Positions 24,990 through 33,699 of a stretch of 61,636 nucleotides of DNA are shown here, one piece after another. The stretch comes from Bacteroidales bacterium UBA1714 (GTDB lineage: Bacteria; Bacteroidota; Bacteroidia; Bacteroidales; Paludibacteraceae): positions 1 through 61,636 of the forward strand of contig DCIY01000005.1 in assembly GCA_002317295.1 (NCBI GenBank). Reading direction: 5' to 3'. How positions within the stretch are numbered: the stretch's first letter is position 1; each line of letters opens with the position of its first letter. Under the pieces are notes generated by a model, which was not told the origin of the DNA, ran no database searches, and saw nothing but the letters and a program-made list of their open reading frames with translations. A program made the position numbers and the translations under genes.

Positions 24990-26423
24990 ATGCAAAAAGA
25001 GATACAGGATATAACGTCGCGTGAGTACCAATATGGTTTTACCACTCAGGTAGAAACGGATGTGATAGCGCGTGGACTGAACGAGGATGTCATTCGACTC
25101 ATTTCAGCCAAGAAACAGGAGCCCCAATGGTTATTGGACTTTCGTCTCAAGGCTTATCGCAAATGGCTCACGATGACGCCGCCCACCTGGGCGCATCTGC
25201 GTATTCCTGCCATCGACTTTCAGGCTATCTCCTACTATGCCGCTCCCGGAGCAAAAAAAGACGAAGGGTCCAAAGAGATAGACCCCGAGATTCAAAAAAC
25301 CTTTGACAAATTAGGTATTCCGCTGGAGGAACGTGCAGCCCTGGCAGGCAATATGGCTGTGGATGCTGTCATGGATTCCGTTTCGGTCAAAACCACTTTT
25401 CGCGACACCTTACTCAAACAGGGTATTATCTTTTGCTCCATCTCCGAAGCCGTTCGTGAGTATCCTGAGTTGGTTCAGGAACACTTGGGTAGCGTTGTGC
25501 CCTATGCGGACAATTTCTATGCGGCTCTCAACAGTGCCGTCTTTTCGGATGGCAGTTTTGTCTATATACCCAAAGGGGTTCGCTGTCCCATGGAACTGAG
25601 CACCTATTTTCGTATCAATGCCGGCAATACCGGTCAGTTTGAGCGGACGCTGCTCATTGCTGACGAAGGAGCCTATCTCAGTTATCTGGAGGGATGCACC
25701 GCTCCTATGCGGGACGAAAATCAGTTGCATGCGGCCATCGTGGAGATTGTGGTTAAAAACGATGCCGAGGTCAAGTATTCCACCGTTCAAAACTGGTATC
25801 CGGGAGACAAAGAGGGCAAAGGAGGTATATACAATTTTGTGACCAAACGGGGCATTACCTATGAGAATGCCCGTTTGAGTTGGACCCAAGTGGAAACAGG
25901 CAGTGCCATTACCTGGAAATATCCCAGTTGCATTCTCAAGGGTGATAACTCTTCCGCAGAGTTTTATTCGGTGGCCGTCACCAATAACTATCAACAGGCC
26001 GACACCGGCACCAAAATGATTCATTTGGGCAAGAACACCCGTTCTCGTATTATCAGTAAAGGTATATCTGCCGGACACAGTGAAAACTCTTACCGAGGTT
26101 TGGTCAAGGTGGTTGGCAAGGCCACCAATGCCCGCAACTACTCCCAGTGCGACAGTCTGCTCATCGGGGACCAATGCGGTGCACACACTTTTCCAGATAT
26201 GCAGATAGCCAACGCATCCGCTGTCATTGAGCACGAGGCCTCCACTTCCAAGATTTCCGAGGACCAACTCTTCTATTGCCGCCAACGGGGTATAGGCATT
26301 GAAGATGCCGTGGGACTGATTGTGAATGGTTATGCCAAACAGGTGATGGATAAACTGCCCATGGAGTTTGCCGTTGAGGCACAAAAACTGCTCAGCCTCT
26401 CCCTCGAAGGAACCATAGGTTGA
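24990..26423 (+). CDS. sufB: Fe-S cluster assembly scaffold SufB
   Basis: 477 residues. N-terminus REYQYGFTTQVETDVIARGL followed by NEDVIRLISAKKQEPQWLLD aligns with SufB, as does the core SSAEFYSVAVTNN and the C-terminal EHEASTSKISEDQLFYC. With SufC and SufD it forms the SufBC2D scaffold. sufC, sufD and sufS, normally adjacent in Bacteroidota, are absent: the next gene is an unrelated exported protein. The ATG is six bases after a hairpin with T-run that follows tRNA-Cys. The stop codon TGA (26421-26423) is the first unit of a repeat element. Confidence 0.94.
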   Translation: MQKEIQDITSREYQYGFTTQVETDVIARGLNEDVIRLISAKKQEPQWLLDFRLKAYRKWLTMTPPTWAHLRIPAIDFQAISYYAAPGAKKDEGSKEIDPEIQKTFDKLGIPLEERAALAGNMAVDAVMDSVSVKTTFRDTLLKQGIIFCSISEAVREYPELVQEHLGSVVPYADNFYAALNSAVFSDGSFVYIPKGVRCPMELSTYFRINAGNTGQFERTLLIADEGAYLSYLEGCTAPMRDENQLHAAIVEIVVKNDAEVKYSTVQNWYPGDKEGKGGIYNFVTKRGITYENARLSWTQVETGSAITWKYPSCILKGDNSSAEFYSVAVTNNYQQADTGTKMIHLGKNTRSRIISKGISAGHSENSYRGLVKVVGKATNARNYSQCDSLLIGDQCGAHTFPDMQIANASAVIEHEASTSKISEDQLFYCRQRGIGIEDAVGLIVNGYAKQVMDKLPMEFAVEAQKLLSLSLEGTIG

Positions 26424-26469
26424 TTGATCGGCCAAGGGCCTATTGATGAATGATGAATGATGAATGATT
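26421..26469. repeat. Composite heptamer-palindrome-heptamer element after sufB
   Basis: TGATTGATC (its TGA is the sufB stop), perfect palindrome GGCCAAGGGCC (26430-26440), then TATTGATGAATGATGAATG continuing with TGATGAA periodicity to 26469. It fills the whole spacer to the next start codon (26478). Same order as at 12084-12125 and, with different repeats, 49834-49918. Confidence 0.85.
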
Positions 26470-26477
26470 TAAATACT

Positions 26478-28658
26478 ATGAGAAAAATATTCTTTTTGCT
26501 CTTTGCAGCAATCACTGCTCAAGTATGGGGCACGGAGGGCACCCCGCAAGGGTTTATCTACCAAATGGTGGAAGCCGGTTATATGGACCAACCCATGCAA
26601 ACGCCCTATGGTATCGTTGCCACCAATGACCGCCAATCGGAAATTTATCTGTTGCAGGAGGGTCAACTGCGAACGCTGGTAGCCGCTCCGGGATGTGGTC
26701 GTTATATCACCCTCAATGCCAACCGCTCCCTTATTGGTTTCAAACTCATTGACGAGAATGAATATCAGGTGCCTGCTATATTGGACCTCAGGGATGGAGA
26801 GATATGGTTATTGGAGGATTATGCTTTCCAATGCGGTCAGGTCAGTTTCTCTCATCAACGAGATGTGGCCTACACCTATAACAATGACCTAATTGTGCTG
26901 CGTGAGGACAAAAAAGAAACCTTCCCGTTGGGTTTCTATACCAATATTGCCCGTATCTCTCCTGATGGTCGATATGTGGCCATGACCCACCGTAATGGGA
27001 TGCCGATAGTGTTGGATACCCACTCTGGCAAATGGGAAGAGATATCCGATGTGGATGCCCTTTACGAACCCAAGTGGAACGAGGATGGCAGTCGTATCCT
27101 GTGGGAGCGAACCGATGGCGATCTCTATGTCATTGACCCCATGACCCACCAAACCACCTGTTTGGGTGCCGGTTGGGGTGGCCAATGGTCAGATGAGCGC
27201 ACGATTGTTTTCTCCCGTTCGCATTACCGAAACAACGATGTATTCTTCTTTACCGGCATCTCCGTTCGTTCCATTCGTTGGGACGGCAGCCACGAGGTGG
27301 AGATAGTGCCTAAGACGATGGATTGTCCTCAACAGATTGGTTTGGACGACCAGGGGGCCCTGCTCATTGCTTATTCTTACAACAACCGTTGTTTGGTACG
27401 GTGGCAGGAGGGCAAAGAAGAGGTGCTCTATACCCTGCCCACCAACGAGCATTTTGGTTATGTGCCACCTTCGCTCAAAGAGCGGGAGATTAAGGTGAAT
27501 CGGTCTTTGGCTAATGCCACCTCGGCCATGGGTGGAACGATTGGTATTCACGATATACCCTATATCAACCAAGTCTATGATGTACCCGATTCCTATGCCG
27601 GATGCCATGGTTATGGTTCAGTAGCCTGTGCTCCTACCACCTCCTGCATGCTCTTGGCCTGGTTGGGTGATTTATCCAAACATGCGGTTACTTCCCGCTA
27701 TTCCGGTTGCCCGTGGGGACAAACCAACTACTACTCCTGGTATGTAGGCCAGCAGTACACTTCCAACAGTGGCAATTACACGTTCTCGCTGGTTGCTACC
27801 GGTAATAGTTGCTCTGCCAAAGGGGGTTTCGGGTATATGTGGAATGGTAGTAGTAGCCCCAGTACCAAGATGAAATCGTTCTACGACAAAAACGATATTC
27901 CGACCAACATGACTACTCAAAAATGGTCCATTACCTATGCCTCCCTCAAGGCACAATGCGATGCCGACCATCCTTATTCGTGGTGCATCACTTCTGGTCG
28001 CTCGAATGGTCACTTGATTTTGCCCTTCCGTTGCAATGCCAAGTGTGTCAAACAAAGTGGTGTGTGGACCTTAGTGGAAGGAGCAGAAGGCAGTTTGGTG
28101 GTTCAGGACCCCTACGGAGATGCCAACAATTCCACCTGGTTAGGTGATGGTCGTTACTCCACCTACGATTTTAGCGGATACAATAATGGTCACTACAAGA
28201 TGGTCAATGCCTGGGGTGTCACCTGCAGTAAACGACCTGCTGCCTCGGCCAAAATCAAAGTGAATCCGTCCTCTATCACCTTCAAAGATGTGGCAGTGGG
28301 AGAATCAGCCTCCAAGATGTTTAGCGTTACCGGTGTCAATCTCACCGATAGTATCCATATGGTTTTGGAAGGCACCGGAGTGAGCGTTTATACCGTCAGT
28401 CCAATGGTACTTCCTTACACTGGAGGGGATGTGACCATCACCTTCCAGCCGAATAAAGCAGCCCAACGGGATTTGAAGATTACCCTCCTCAGCACCAATG
28501 CCGAGGATGCTTATGTATCGGTAACGGGTCGTGCAGTTACCCCCGTTGAAGAGGTGGAATCTGTGCCTGCTCCGTTGAATGGCAAGGTGATTGAGCAGGG
28601 CCGAATCTATATCTATCGGAACGGAGTGAAGTACGATATTTTGGGCAATCAACCCTAA
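26478..28658 (+). CDS. Exported beta-propeller plus C39-like cysteine peptidase
   Basis: 726 residues from the ATG at 26478. Signal peptide about 1-18 (MRKIFFLLFAAITAQVWG). Residues about 30-340 show repeats of the TolB/WD-like propeller kind (ISPDGRYVAMT, WNEDGSRILWER). Residues about 370-560 are peptidase_C39_2-like with C384 (ACAPTTSCMLLAWLG), H512 (NGHLI) and D544 (VVQDPYGD) as likely catalytic residues. Then an Ig/ASH-like domain (about 595-690) and the tail QGRIYIYRNGVKYDILG, resembling sorting tails. I infer a surface or secreted peptidase; substrate unknown. A propeller fused to C39 is unusual to me. Confidence 0.75.
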   Translation: MRKIFFLLFAAITAQVWGTEGTPQGFIYQMVEAGYMDQPMQTPYGIVATNDRQSEIYLLQEGQLRTLVAAPGCGRYITLNANRSLIGFKLIDENEYQVPAILDLRDGEIWLLEDYAFQCGQVSFSHQRDVAYTYNNDLIVLREDKKETFPLGFYTNIARISPDGRYVAMTHRNGMPIVLDTHSGKWEEISDVDALYEPKWNEDGSRILWERTDGDLYVIDPMTHQTTCLGAGWGGQWSDERTIVFSRSHYRNNDVFFFTGISVRSIRWDGSHEVEIVPKTMDCPQQIGLDDQGALLIAYSYNNRCLVRWQEGKEEVLYTLPTNEHFGYVPPSLKEREIKVNRSLANATSAMGGTIGIHDIPYINQVYDVPDSYAGCHGYGSVACAPTTSCMLLAWLGDLSKHAVTSRYSGCPWGQTNYYSWYVGQQYTSNSGNYTFSLVATGNSCSAKGGFGYMWNGSSSPSTKMKSFYDKNDIPTNMTTQKWSITYASLKAQCDADHPYSWCITSGRSNGHLILPFRCNAKCVKQSGVWTLVEGAEGSLVVQDPYGDANNSTWLGDGRYSTYDFSGYNNGHYKMVNAWGVTCSKRPAASAKIKVNPSSITFKDVAVGESASKMFSVTGVNLTDSIHMVLEGTGVSVYTVSPMVLPYTGGDVTITFQPNKAAQRDLKITLLSTNAEDAYVSVTGRAVTPVEEVESVPAPLNGKVIEQGRIYIYRNGVKYDILGNQP

Positions 28659-28724
28659 AAATAGCCGTTTTAAAGGTCAAAACATCATTTTTTGGCTATT
28701 TATTCCGAAAAAATTCGGAAAAAA

Positions 28725-28756
28725 CTTGCATATATCAAAAATATGTAGTACTTTTG
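28725..28756 (+). promoter_or_regulatory. Initiator tRNA promoter
   Basis: -33 CTTG at 28725-28728, 20 nt spacer, -7 TACTTTTG at 28749-28756. A small perfect palindrome (TTCCGAA-AAAA-TTCGGAA, 28703-28720) lies just upstream and may terminate the preceding gene. Confidence 0.82.
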
Positions 28757-28785
28757 CAGTCCCATTGGAAAAAATGGTGTTATAT

Positions 28786-28860
<75 letters not shown>

Positions 28861-28865
28861 AAAAA

Positions 28866-28895
28866 GGAACGCATCGCTGCGTTCCTTTTATTTTT
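28866..28895. terminator. Bidirectional terminator between tRNA-fMet and typA
   Basis: Perfect 8-bp stem GGAACGCA/TGCGTTCC with a TCGC loop, T-rich run on the right and a run of A on the left, so it can serve both the tRNA and the convergent typA gene. Confidence 0.9.
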
Positions 28896-28898
28896 CTT

Positions 28899-28933
28899 CG
28901 TTCATCGTTCAACGTTCTTCGTTCATCGTTATC
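28899..28933. repeat. Heptamer repeat at the typA stop codon
   Basis: CGTTCAT, CGTTCAA, CGTTCTT, CGTTCAT, CGTTATC in direct tandem. The typA stop (28929-28931) lies within the last unit. Confidence 0.85.
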
Positions 28934-30737
28934 GATTGGCACGTTTACGCTCCAACTCGTCGAGGATGATTTTTCTAAGTCGCATATGGGTCGGGGTGAC
29001 CTCCACATATTCGTCGGCCTTGATATATTCCAATGCCTCTTCCAGTGAGAACTTGATGGCCGGTGGCAACACTGCCTTGTCGTCCGCGGACTTGGAACGC
29101 ATGTTTGTCAGGTTCTTGGCCTTGACCACATTGATGACAATATCCCCTTCCTTGGCATTCTCACCCACTACCTGACCGGCATACACTTCCTCTTGTGGGT
29201 CAATGAAGAAGCGACCACGGTCCTGCAACTTATCCAGTGCATACGCTGAAGCGGTACCGGCTTCCATGGCAATCAGACTGCCATTGGTACGAACGGGCAT
29301 GTCGCCCTTGTAGGGTTGGTACTCCAAGAAACGATGGGCCATAATGGCTTCACCCGCACTGATGTTCATGACATAGGTACGCATGCCCAGAATGCCACGA
29401 CTCGGGATGGTAAACTCCAGTTGTACGCGGTCGTTGACCAATTCCATTCGGGTCATTTCCCCATGACGAATGGTCACATATTCGATGATTTTACCCGAAC
29501 ATTCCTCCGGGGTGTTGACGGTCAATTGCTCCACCGGTTCACACTTGACCCCATCTATCTGTTTGATGATCACTTGCGGTTGACCTACCTGCAATTCGTA
29601 TCCCTCACGACGCATGGTTTCTATCAGCACACTCAGGTGCAGTACACCACGGCCATAAACTCTCCAACTCGAATCGCTCTGACTGGCCTCTACTCGCAGT
29701 GCCAGGTTCTTCTCCAGTTCCTTGTTGAGTCGGTCCTGAATATGACGAGAGGTGACATACTTACCATCCTTGCCAAAGAACGGCGAATCGTTGATGGTAA
29801 ATGTCATCGACATGGTCGGTTCGTCAATGGCAATGGGCTTGAGTGCTTCGGGTTCCTGTACGTCACAAATGGTATCGCCTATTTCAAATCCGTCGATACC
29901 TATCAGGGCACATATATCTCCACTCGATACGGCATCGGTCTTCATGTGACCCATGCCCTTGAACGTATGCAATTCCTTGATTTTGGTCTTGACCATGGTG
30001 CCATCTTTCTTGGCCAGGGACACCTGTTGACCATCCCGCAAGGTGCCACGATGAACACGACCCACGGCGATACGACCCACATAGGGGTTGTAGTCCAGGG
30101 AGGTAATCAGCATCTGAGGCGTACCTTCCAGCACTTGGGGTTCAGGTATATATTCGATGATGGCATCCATCAGGGCCGTCAGGTCTGTGGTAGGTTGGTG
30201 CCAATCGGTGGACATCCAACCGTTCTTGGCGCTGCCAAAGATGGTTTGAAAATCCAATTGGTCATCCGTGGCATTGAGGTTGACCATGAGGTCAAACACT
30301 GCTTCTTGTACTTCATCCGGACGGCAGTTGAGTTTGTCCACCTTGTTGATGACCACGATGGGTTTGAGGTTCATTTCCAATGCTTTTTGCAGCACAAAGC
30401 GGGTTTGAGGCATCGGACCCTCAAAGGCATCCACCAACAGCAATACACCATCGGCCATATTGAGCACTCGCTCTACCTCACCTCCAAAATCGGCGTGGCC
30501 CGGGGTGTCAATGATATTGATTTTGTAGCCCTTGTACTCAATGGCCACATTCTTTGCCAAAATGGTGATACCCCGCTCGCGCTCCAATTCATTATTATCC
30601 AATATCAACTCTTTTTGCTCCTGAAAATCTCCATGAGCCTCTTTCACTACCTGTGCCGTATACAGCATCTTGTCCACCAGGGTCGTTTTACCGTGGTCAA
30701 CGTGTGCAATAATGGCAATGTTTCGAATTTTCTGCAT
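28929..30737 (-). CDS. typA: Translational GTPase TypA/BipA
   Basis: 602 residues from the ATG at 30737, the usual TypA length. G1 AHVDHGKTT, G3 DTPGHADFGGEVER, G4 NKVDK, domain II, then the TypA-specific C-terminal domain (RGILGMRTYVMNISAGEAIM). Ribosome-binding GTPase linked to 50S assembly and stress growth. Divergent from tsaD with separate promoters (30761-30792 for typA). An in-frame extension upstream overlaps the promoter and is rejected. Confidence 0.96.
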   Translation of the reverse strand: MQKIRNIAIIAHVDHGKTTLVDKMLYTAQVVKEAHGDFQEQKELILDNNELERERGITILAKNVAIEYKGYKINIIDTPGHADFGGEVERVLNMADGVLLLVDAFEGPMPQTRFVLQKALEMNLKPIVVINKVDKLNCRPDEVQEAVFDLMVNLNATDDQLDFQTIFGSAKNGWMSTDWHQPTTDLTALMDAIIEYIPEPQVLEGTPQMLITSLDYNPYVGRIAVGRVHRGTLRDGQQVSLAKKDGTMVKTKIKELHTFKGMGHMKTDAVSSGDICALIGIDGFEIGDTICDVQEPEALKPIAIDEPTMSMTFTINDSPFFGKDGKYVTSRHIQDRLNKELEKNLALRVEASQSDSSWRVYGRGVLHLSVLIETMRREGYELQVGQPQVIIKQIDGVKCEPVEQLTVNTPEECSGKIIEYVTIRHGEMTRMELVNDRVQLEFTIPSRGILGMRTYVMNISAGEAIMAHRFLEYQPYKGDMPVRTNGSLIAMEAGTASAYALDKLQDRGRFFIDPQEEVYAGQVVGENAKEGDIVINVVKAKNLTNMRSKSADDKAVLPPAIKFSLEEALEYIKADEYVEVTPTHMRLRKIILDELERKRANR

Positions 30738-30760
30738 ATTCAGCCAATTTAAATCGGCTG

Positions 30761-30792
30761 CAAAAGTACTGCTTTTTTTGCACATATGCAAC
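30761..30792 (-). promoter_or_regulatory. typA promoter
   Basis: Minus-strand -33 GTTG at 30789-30792, 20 nt spacer with A-tract and GCAG, -7 TACTTTTG at 30761-30768. Confidence 0.8.
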
Positions 30793-30817
30793 TCTTTTCG
30801 TTTTTTTTCTTCATATA

Positions 30818-30849
30818 TTTGCTTATCTCGTGGAAAAAGTGTAATTTTG
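30818..30849 (+). promoter_or_regulatory. tsaD promoter
   Basis: -33 TTTG at 30818-30821, 20 nt spacer, -7 TAATTTTG at 30842-30849. The tsaD ATG is at 30859, so the mRNA leader is only a few bases long. Confidence 0.85.
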
Positions 30850-30858
30850 CAACCTATT

Positions 30859-31917
30859 ATGAAAAAATCGGTTGTTATATTGGCTATCGAATCGAGTTGT
30901 GATGACACCAGTTGTGCCGTCATTCGCGATGGCATCTTACTGAGCAATGTCATTGCTTCTCAAAAGGTGCATGAAGAATTTGGAGGGGTCGTTCCCGAAT
31001 TGGCTTCTCGTGCGCATCAGCAGAATATTGTTCCTGTTGTGGATACGGCGCTCAAACGTGCTCATGTGGCCAAATCCGAACTCAGTGCCATTGCTTTTAC
31101 GCGTGGTCCGGGTCTGTTGGGCAGTCTGTTGGTGGGAACCAGTTTTGCCAAAGGTATGGCGTTGGCTTTGGGTATTCCTCTAATTGACGTCAACCACCTG
31201 CAGGGACATATCATGGCCCATTTTGTGGAACCCGGTGAGGATATCATTGCTGCTACCCCGAGCCTGCAAGGTGTCCAGATACGGCATCCGCAATTCCCGT
31301 TTCTGTGTCTGCTGGTCAGTGGAGGTAATTCGCAGATTGTCAAGGTGAATGGTTACAATAACATGGAAATCATCGGCCAAACCATCGACGATGCGGCCGG
31401 TGAGGCGTTTGACAAATGTGCCAAGGTGATGGGACTGCCTTATCCCGGTGGCCCTTGGATCGATAAGTATGCCAAAGAGGGCAATCCTCAGGCGTTTGAG
31501 TTTGCTCGCCCCAATATACCGGGGTATGATTATTCGTTCTCCGGTCTCAAGACCTCGTTTTTGTATTTCCTTCGGGATAACCTCAAGCTGGATCCGGATT
31601 TTATAGCCCATCATCGTGACGATTTGTGTGCTTCCTTACAAGCCACCGTTATTGATATATTGATGCGTAAACTCAAAAAAGCCGCCAAAGACACCGGTAT
31701 CACGCAGGTGGCTGTAGCAGGTGGGGTCAGTGCCAACAGTGGTCTTCGGGCCGCTTTCCTCGATTATGGTCGTCGCTACCATTGGGATGTCTATATCCCG
31801 CCGTTCTCCTTCACGACCGACAATGCCGCCATGATTGGTCAGGCAGCCTATTTTAAGTACTTGGACGGGGAATTCTGCGCCATTGACGAAGTACCTTATT
31901 CCAAAACCTGCATCTGA
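30859..31917 (+). CDS. tsaD: tRNA N6-adenosine threonylcarbamoyltransferase TsaD
   Basis: 352 residues from the ATG at 30859 (MKKSVVILAIESSCDDTSCA). ASKHA-fold enzyme of the t6A37 pathway. Motifs: ESSCDDTS, metal-binding HLQGHIMAH, LVSGGNSQIVKV, DDAAGEAFDKCAKVMGLPYPGGP, and AVAGGVSANSGLR. First gene of a three-gene run with an exosortase-like protein and DUF486, both abutting or overlapping. Confidence 0.96.
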   Translation: MKKSVVILAIESSCDDTSCAVIRDGILLSNVIASQKVHEEFGGVVPELASRAHQQNIVPVVDTALKRAHVAKSELSAIAFTRGPGLLGSLLVGTSFAKGMALALGIPLIDVNHLQGHIMAHFVEPGEDIIAATPSLQGVQIRHPQFPFLCLLVSGGNSQIVKVNGYNNMEIIGQTIDDAAGEAFDKCAKVMGLPYPGGPWIDKYAKEGNPQAFEFARPNIPGYDYSFSGLKTSFLYFLRDNLKLDPDFIAHHRDDLCASLQATVIDILMRKLKKAAKDTGITQVAVAGGVSANSGLRAAFLDYGRRYHWDVYIPPFSFTTDNAAMIGQAAYFKYLDGEFCAIDEVPYSKTCI

Positions 31918-32478
31918 TTGCTTGTGAACTGGTCCACTATCAAATATCATCTCACTCCTTATCGCGATATCCTCGTGTTCATCGGCACATTATTGTTGGC
32001 CAATGGCATTTGGAAACTGCTCATTACCGGTGATGAAGGTATGGAGTATGTGGCTTTGTTGGGATGGGATGTGTCTGCGTTTTTTACCGCCGTCAGTGAC
32101 CATGTGGCCCATATGGTGTACTATGTGGTGCACCTGTTTCGTTCCACGCTGTCCCTTGTGGGGGAGCATTGGCTGAGGTTTGATAACGGTTCGGGTACCA
32201 CCATTGTATGGAGTTGTTCGGGTCTCAAGCAGGCTTGGATTTGGGCGGCACTCATCTTGACGGCTCGTGGCCGTTGGATACACAAGTTGTGGTTTATTCC
32301 TGCAGGATGGGTGGGTGTGTATGTGTTCAATATCCTCCGCATAGCAGCCATCTGTCTGTTGATTGAGTTTCACCCTGATTGGTTTGATATATTACACGAC
32401 TATATATTCAAGTACCTCTTCTATGCCATGATGTTTGGCATGTGGGTGATTTGGATAGAAAAAATTGCCAACAAATGA
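31918..32478 (+). CDS. Exosortase/archaeosortase family transpeptidase-like protein
   Basis: 186 residues, about five membrane segments. The family's catalytic set is visible: Cys in WSCSGLKQ (about residue 99), Arg in FNILRIA, and His in HDYIFKYLFY. Exosortases process C-terminal PEP-CTERM-like sorting tails and are usually linked to exopolysaccharide export. No ATG precedes the first membrane helix. The start must be TTG at 31918 (directly after the tsaD TGA) or GTG at 31924. The stop overlaps the DUF486 start (ATGA, 32475-32478). The cognate substrate is not evident. Subfamily (XrtF-like or other) cannot be fixed by eye. Confidence 0.78.
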   Translation: MLVNWSTIKYHLTPYRDILVFIGTLLLANGIWKLLITGDEGMEYVALLGWDVSAFFTAVSDHVAHMVYYVVHLFRSTLSLVGEHWLRFDNGSGTTIVWSCSGLKQAWIWAALILTARGRWIHKLWFIPAGWVGVYVFNILRIAAICLLIEFHPDWFDILHDYIFKYLFYAMMFGMWVIWIEKIANK

Positions 32479-32846
32479 ACGGATTGTACACCATCCTGTT
32501 GCTCATTGTCAGCAACTGTTTTATGACTCTCGCCTGGTATGGACATCTCAAACTGCAGTCCATCCATGTCATTACCGACCATACTCCTTTGATTTTGGTC
32601 ATACTCCTATCCTGGATGCTGGCCTTGCCGGAGTATATCTGCCAGGTCAATGGTAATCGAATTGGTTTTATTGAGAACGGAGGTCCTTTCTCGCTGATGC
32701 AACTCAAGATTATTCAGGAGGTCATCTCCATCACCATCTTCACCCTTTTCTCGGTGCTTGTCTTCAAGGGTCAGGCCCTGCATTGGAACCATTTGGCCGC
32801 CTTTGCCTGCCTCATCCTGGCTGTTTATTTTGTATTTTTAAAATAA
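32475..32846 (+). CDS. DMT family protein (DUF486)
   Basis: 123 residues from the ATG at 32475, four membrane helices. The TILLLIVSNCFMTLAWYGHL start and the LSWMLALPEYICQVNGNRIG loop match the DUF486 branch of the drug/metabolite transporter superfamily. Substrate unknown. Translationally coupled to the exosortase-like gene by a 4-base overlap. Confidence 0.88.
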   Translation: MNGLYTILLLIVSNCFMTLAWYGHLKLQSIHVITDHTPLILVILLSWMLALPEYICQVNGNRIGFIENGGPFSLMQLKIIQEVISITIFTLFSVLVFKGQALHWNHLAAFACLILAVYFVFLK

Positions 32847-32916
32847 TATAAGGTGACATCCCAAATCACTCTTCTTAATACAGGAAGGGTTGATTATTTG
32901 TGGTTCATTGCGCTGT

Positions 32917-33681
32917 TTACAGGTTGGGCACTTTTTCCATTTTGAAGGAGGTGACATAACGGGTGCCATCTTCTCGCTCACGAAGGGCGGACCACTTCAT
33001 GATGGAGTCGCAACGGTCCAAGTCCCACCACTCACGATACTCGACACGATTGGCATCTCTCCAGCGGCATGCCAGATAATCACCATCGACCACATACTCA
33101 TTCTCCGTGTTGGCACTGGGAACCCATTGTTGTTGCTCGTTTTGCACATAATAAATATAGGATCCATCGGCAAAATACTGCCAACGGTGCTTATAGTCAC
33201 CATAAGTCGTATCACCAATCAGTTCCCGACCTTCCCATGTGCCAATGATAGACTTGGAATAATCCACATTCACACGCATTTGTTCCGATGAAGACTGGGA
33301 AAATACGTTGAACTCATGGTCCGTAGAAGCACAGAGGATGGTCAACACATCGTTAGCCAGAGACTTGACGGTAATGGTACTCGTGGTGGTTCCGTCTGTT
33401 GAACGGGTGTGAATGATATTATCATCTATGGTGTAACTGAACTCCGTACGCGCATGCCATACGCCCAGGTTGGCACGAGAAGTGGTATAATAATACTTAC
33501 CATCCGCGGTGAAGTGCTTGATACTGCGTTCATTGGTGGTCACAGTCACCCCATCCCGTTTGGTCACCTTCCAGGTGCCTACGATATTTTCCTGGATAAA
33601 CTTGGCATTGCTGTTGGAATCTTCACATCCCACCAACATCAAACATAGCACGCCGGTCAGTGCAAGACAGATTTTTTTCAT
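32917..33681 (-). CDS. Lipoprotein with two lipocalin-like repeats
   Basis: 254 residues. Lipobox LVGC at C19. Two related halves: IVGTWKVTKRDG...HFTADGKYYYTT (about 33-75) and IIGTWEGRELIG...YFADGSYIYYV (about 145-180), each a GTW-start lipocalin-like barrel. Such proteins are common in Bacteroidales, with unknown ligands. Lies 18 nt downstream of the acyl-CoA synthetase gene on the same strand with no visible promoter of its own, so it may be co-transcribed. Confidence 0.75.
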   Translation of the reverse strand: MKKICLALTGVLCLMLVGCEDSNSNAKFIQENIVGTWKVTKRDGVTVTTNERSIKHFTADGKYYYTTSRANLGVWHARTEFSYTIDDNIIHTRSTDGTTTSTITVKSLANDVLTILCASTDHEFNVFSQSSSEQMRVNVDYSKSIIGTWEGRELIGDTTYGDYKHRWQYFADGSYIYYVQNEQQQWVPSANTENEYVVDGDYLACRWRDANRVEYREWWDLDRCDSIMKWSALREREDGTRYVTSFKMEKVPNL

Positions 33682-33699
33682 AAAGTTGTTTTTAATTTA

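Noticed and set aside
29316..30752. 478-codon plus-strand frame opposite typA
   Set aside because: Same reason; typA has all GTPase motifs.
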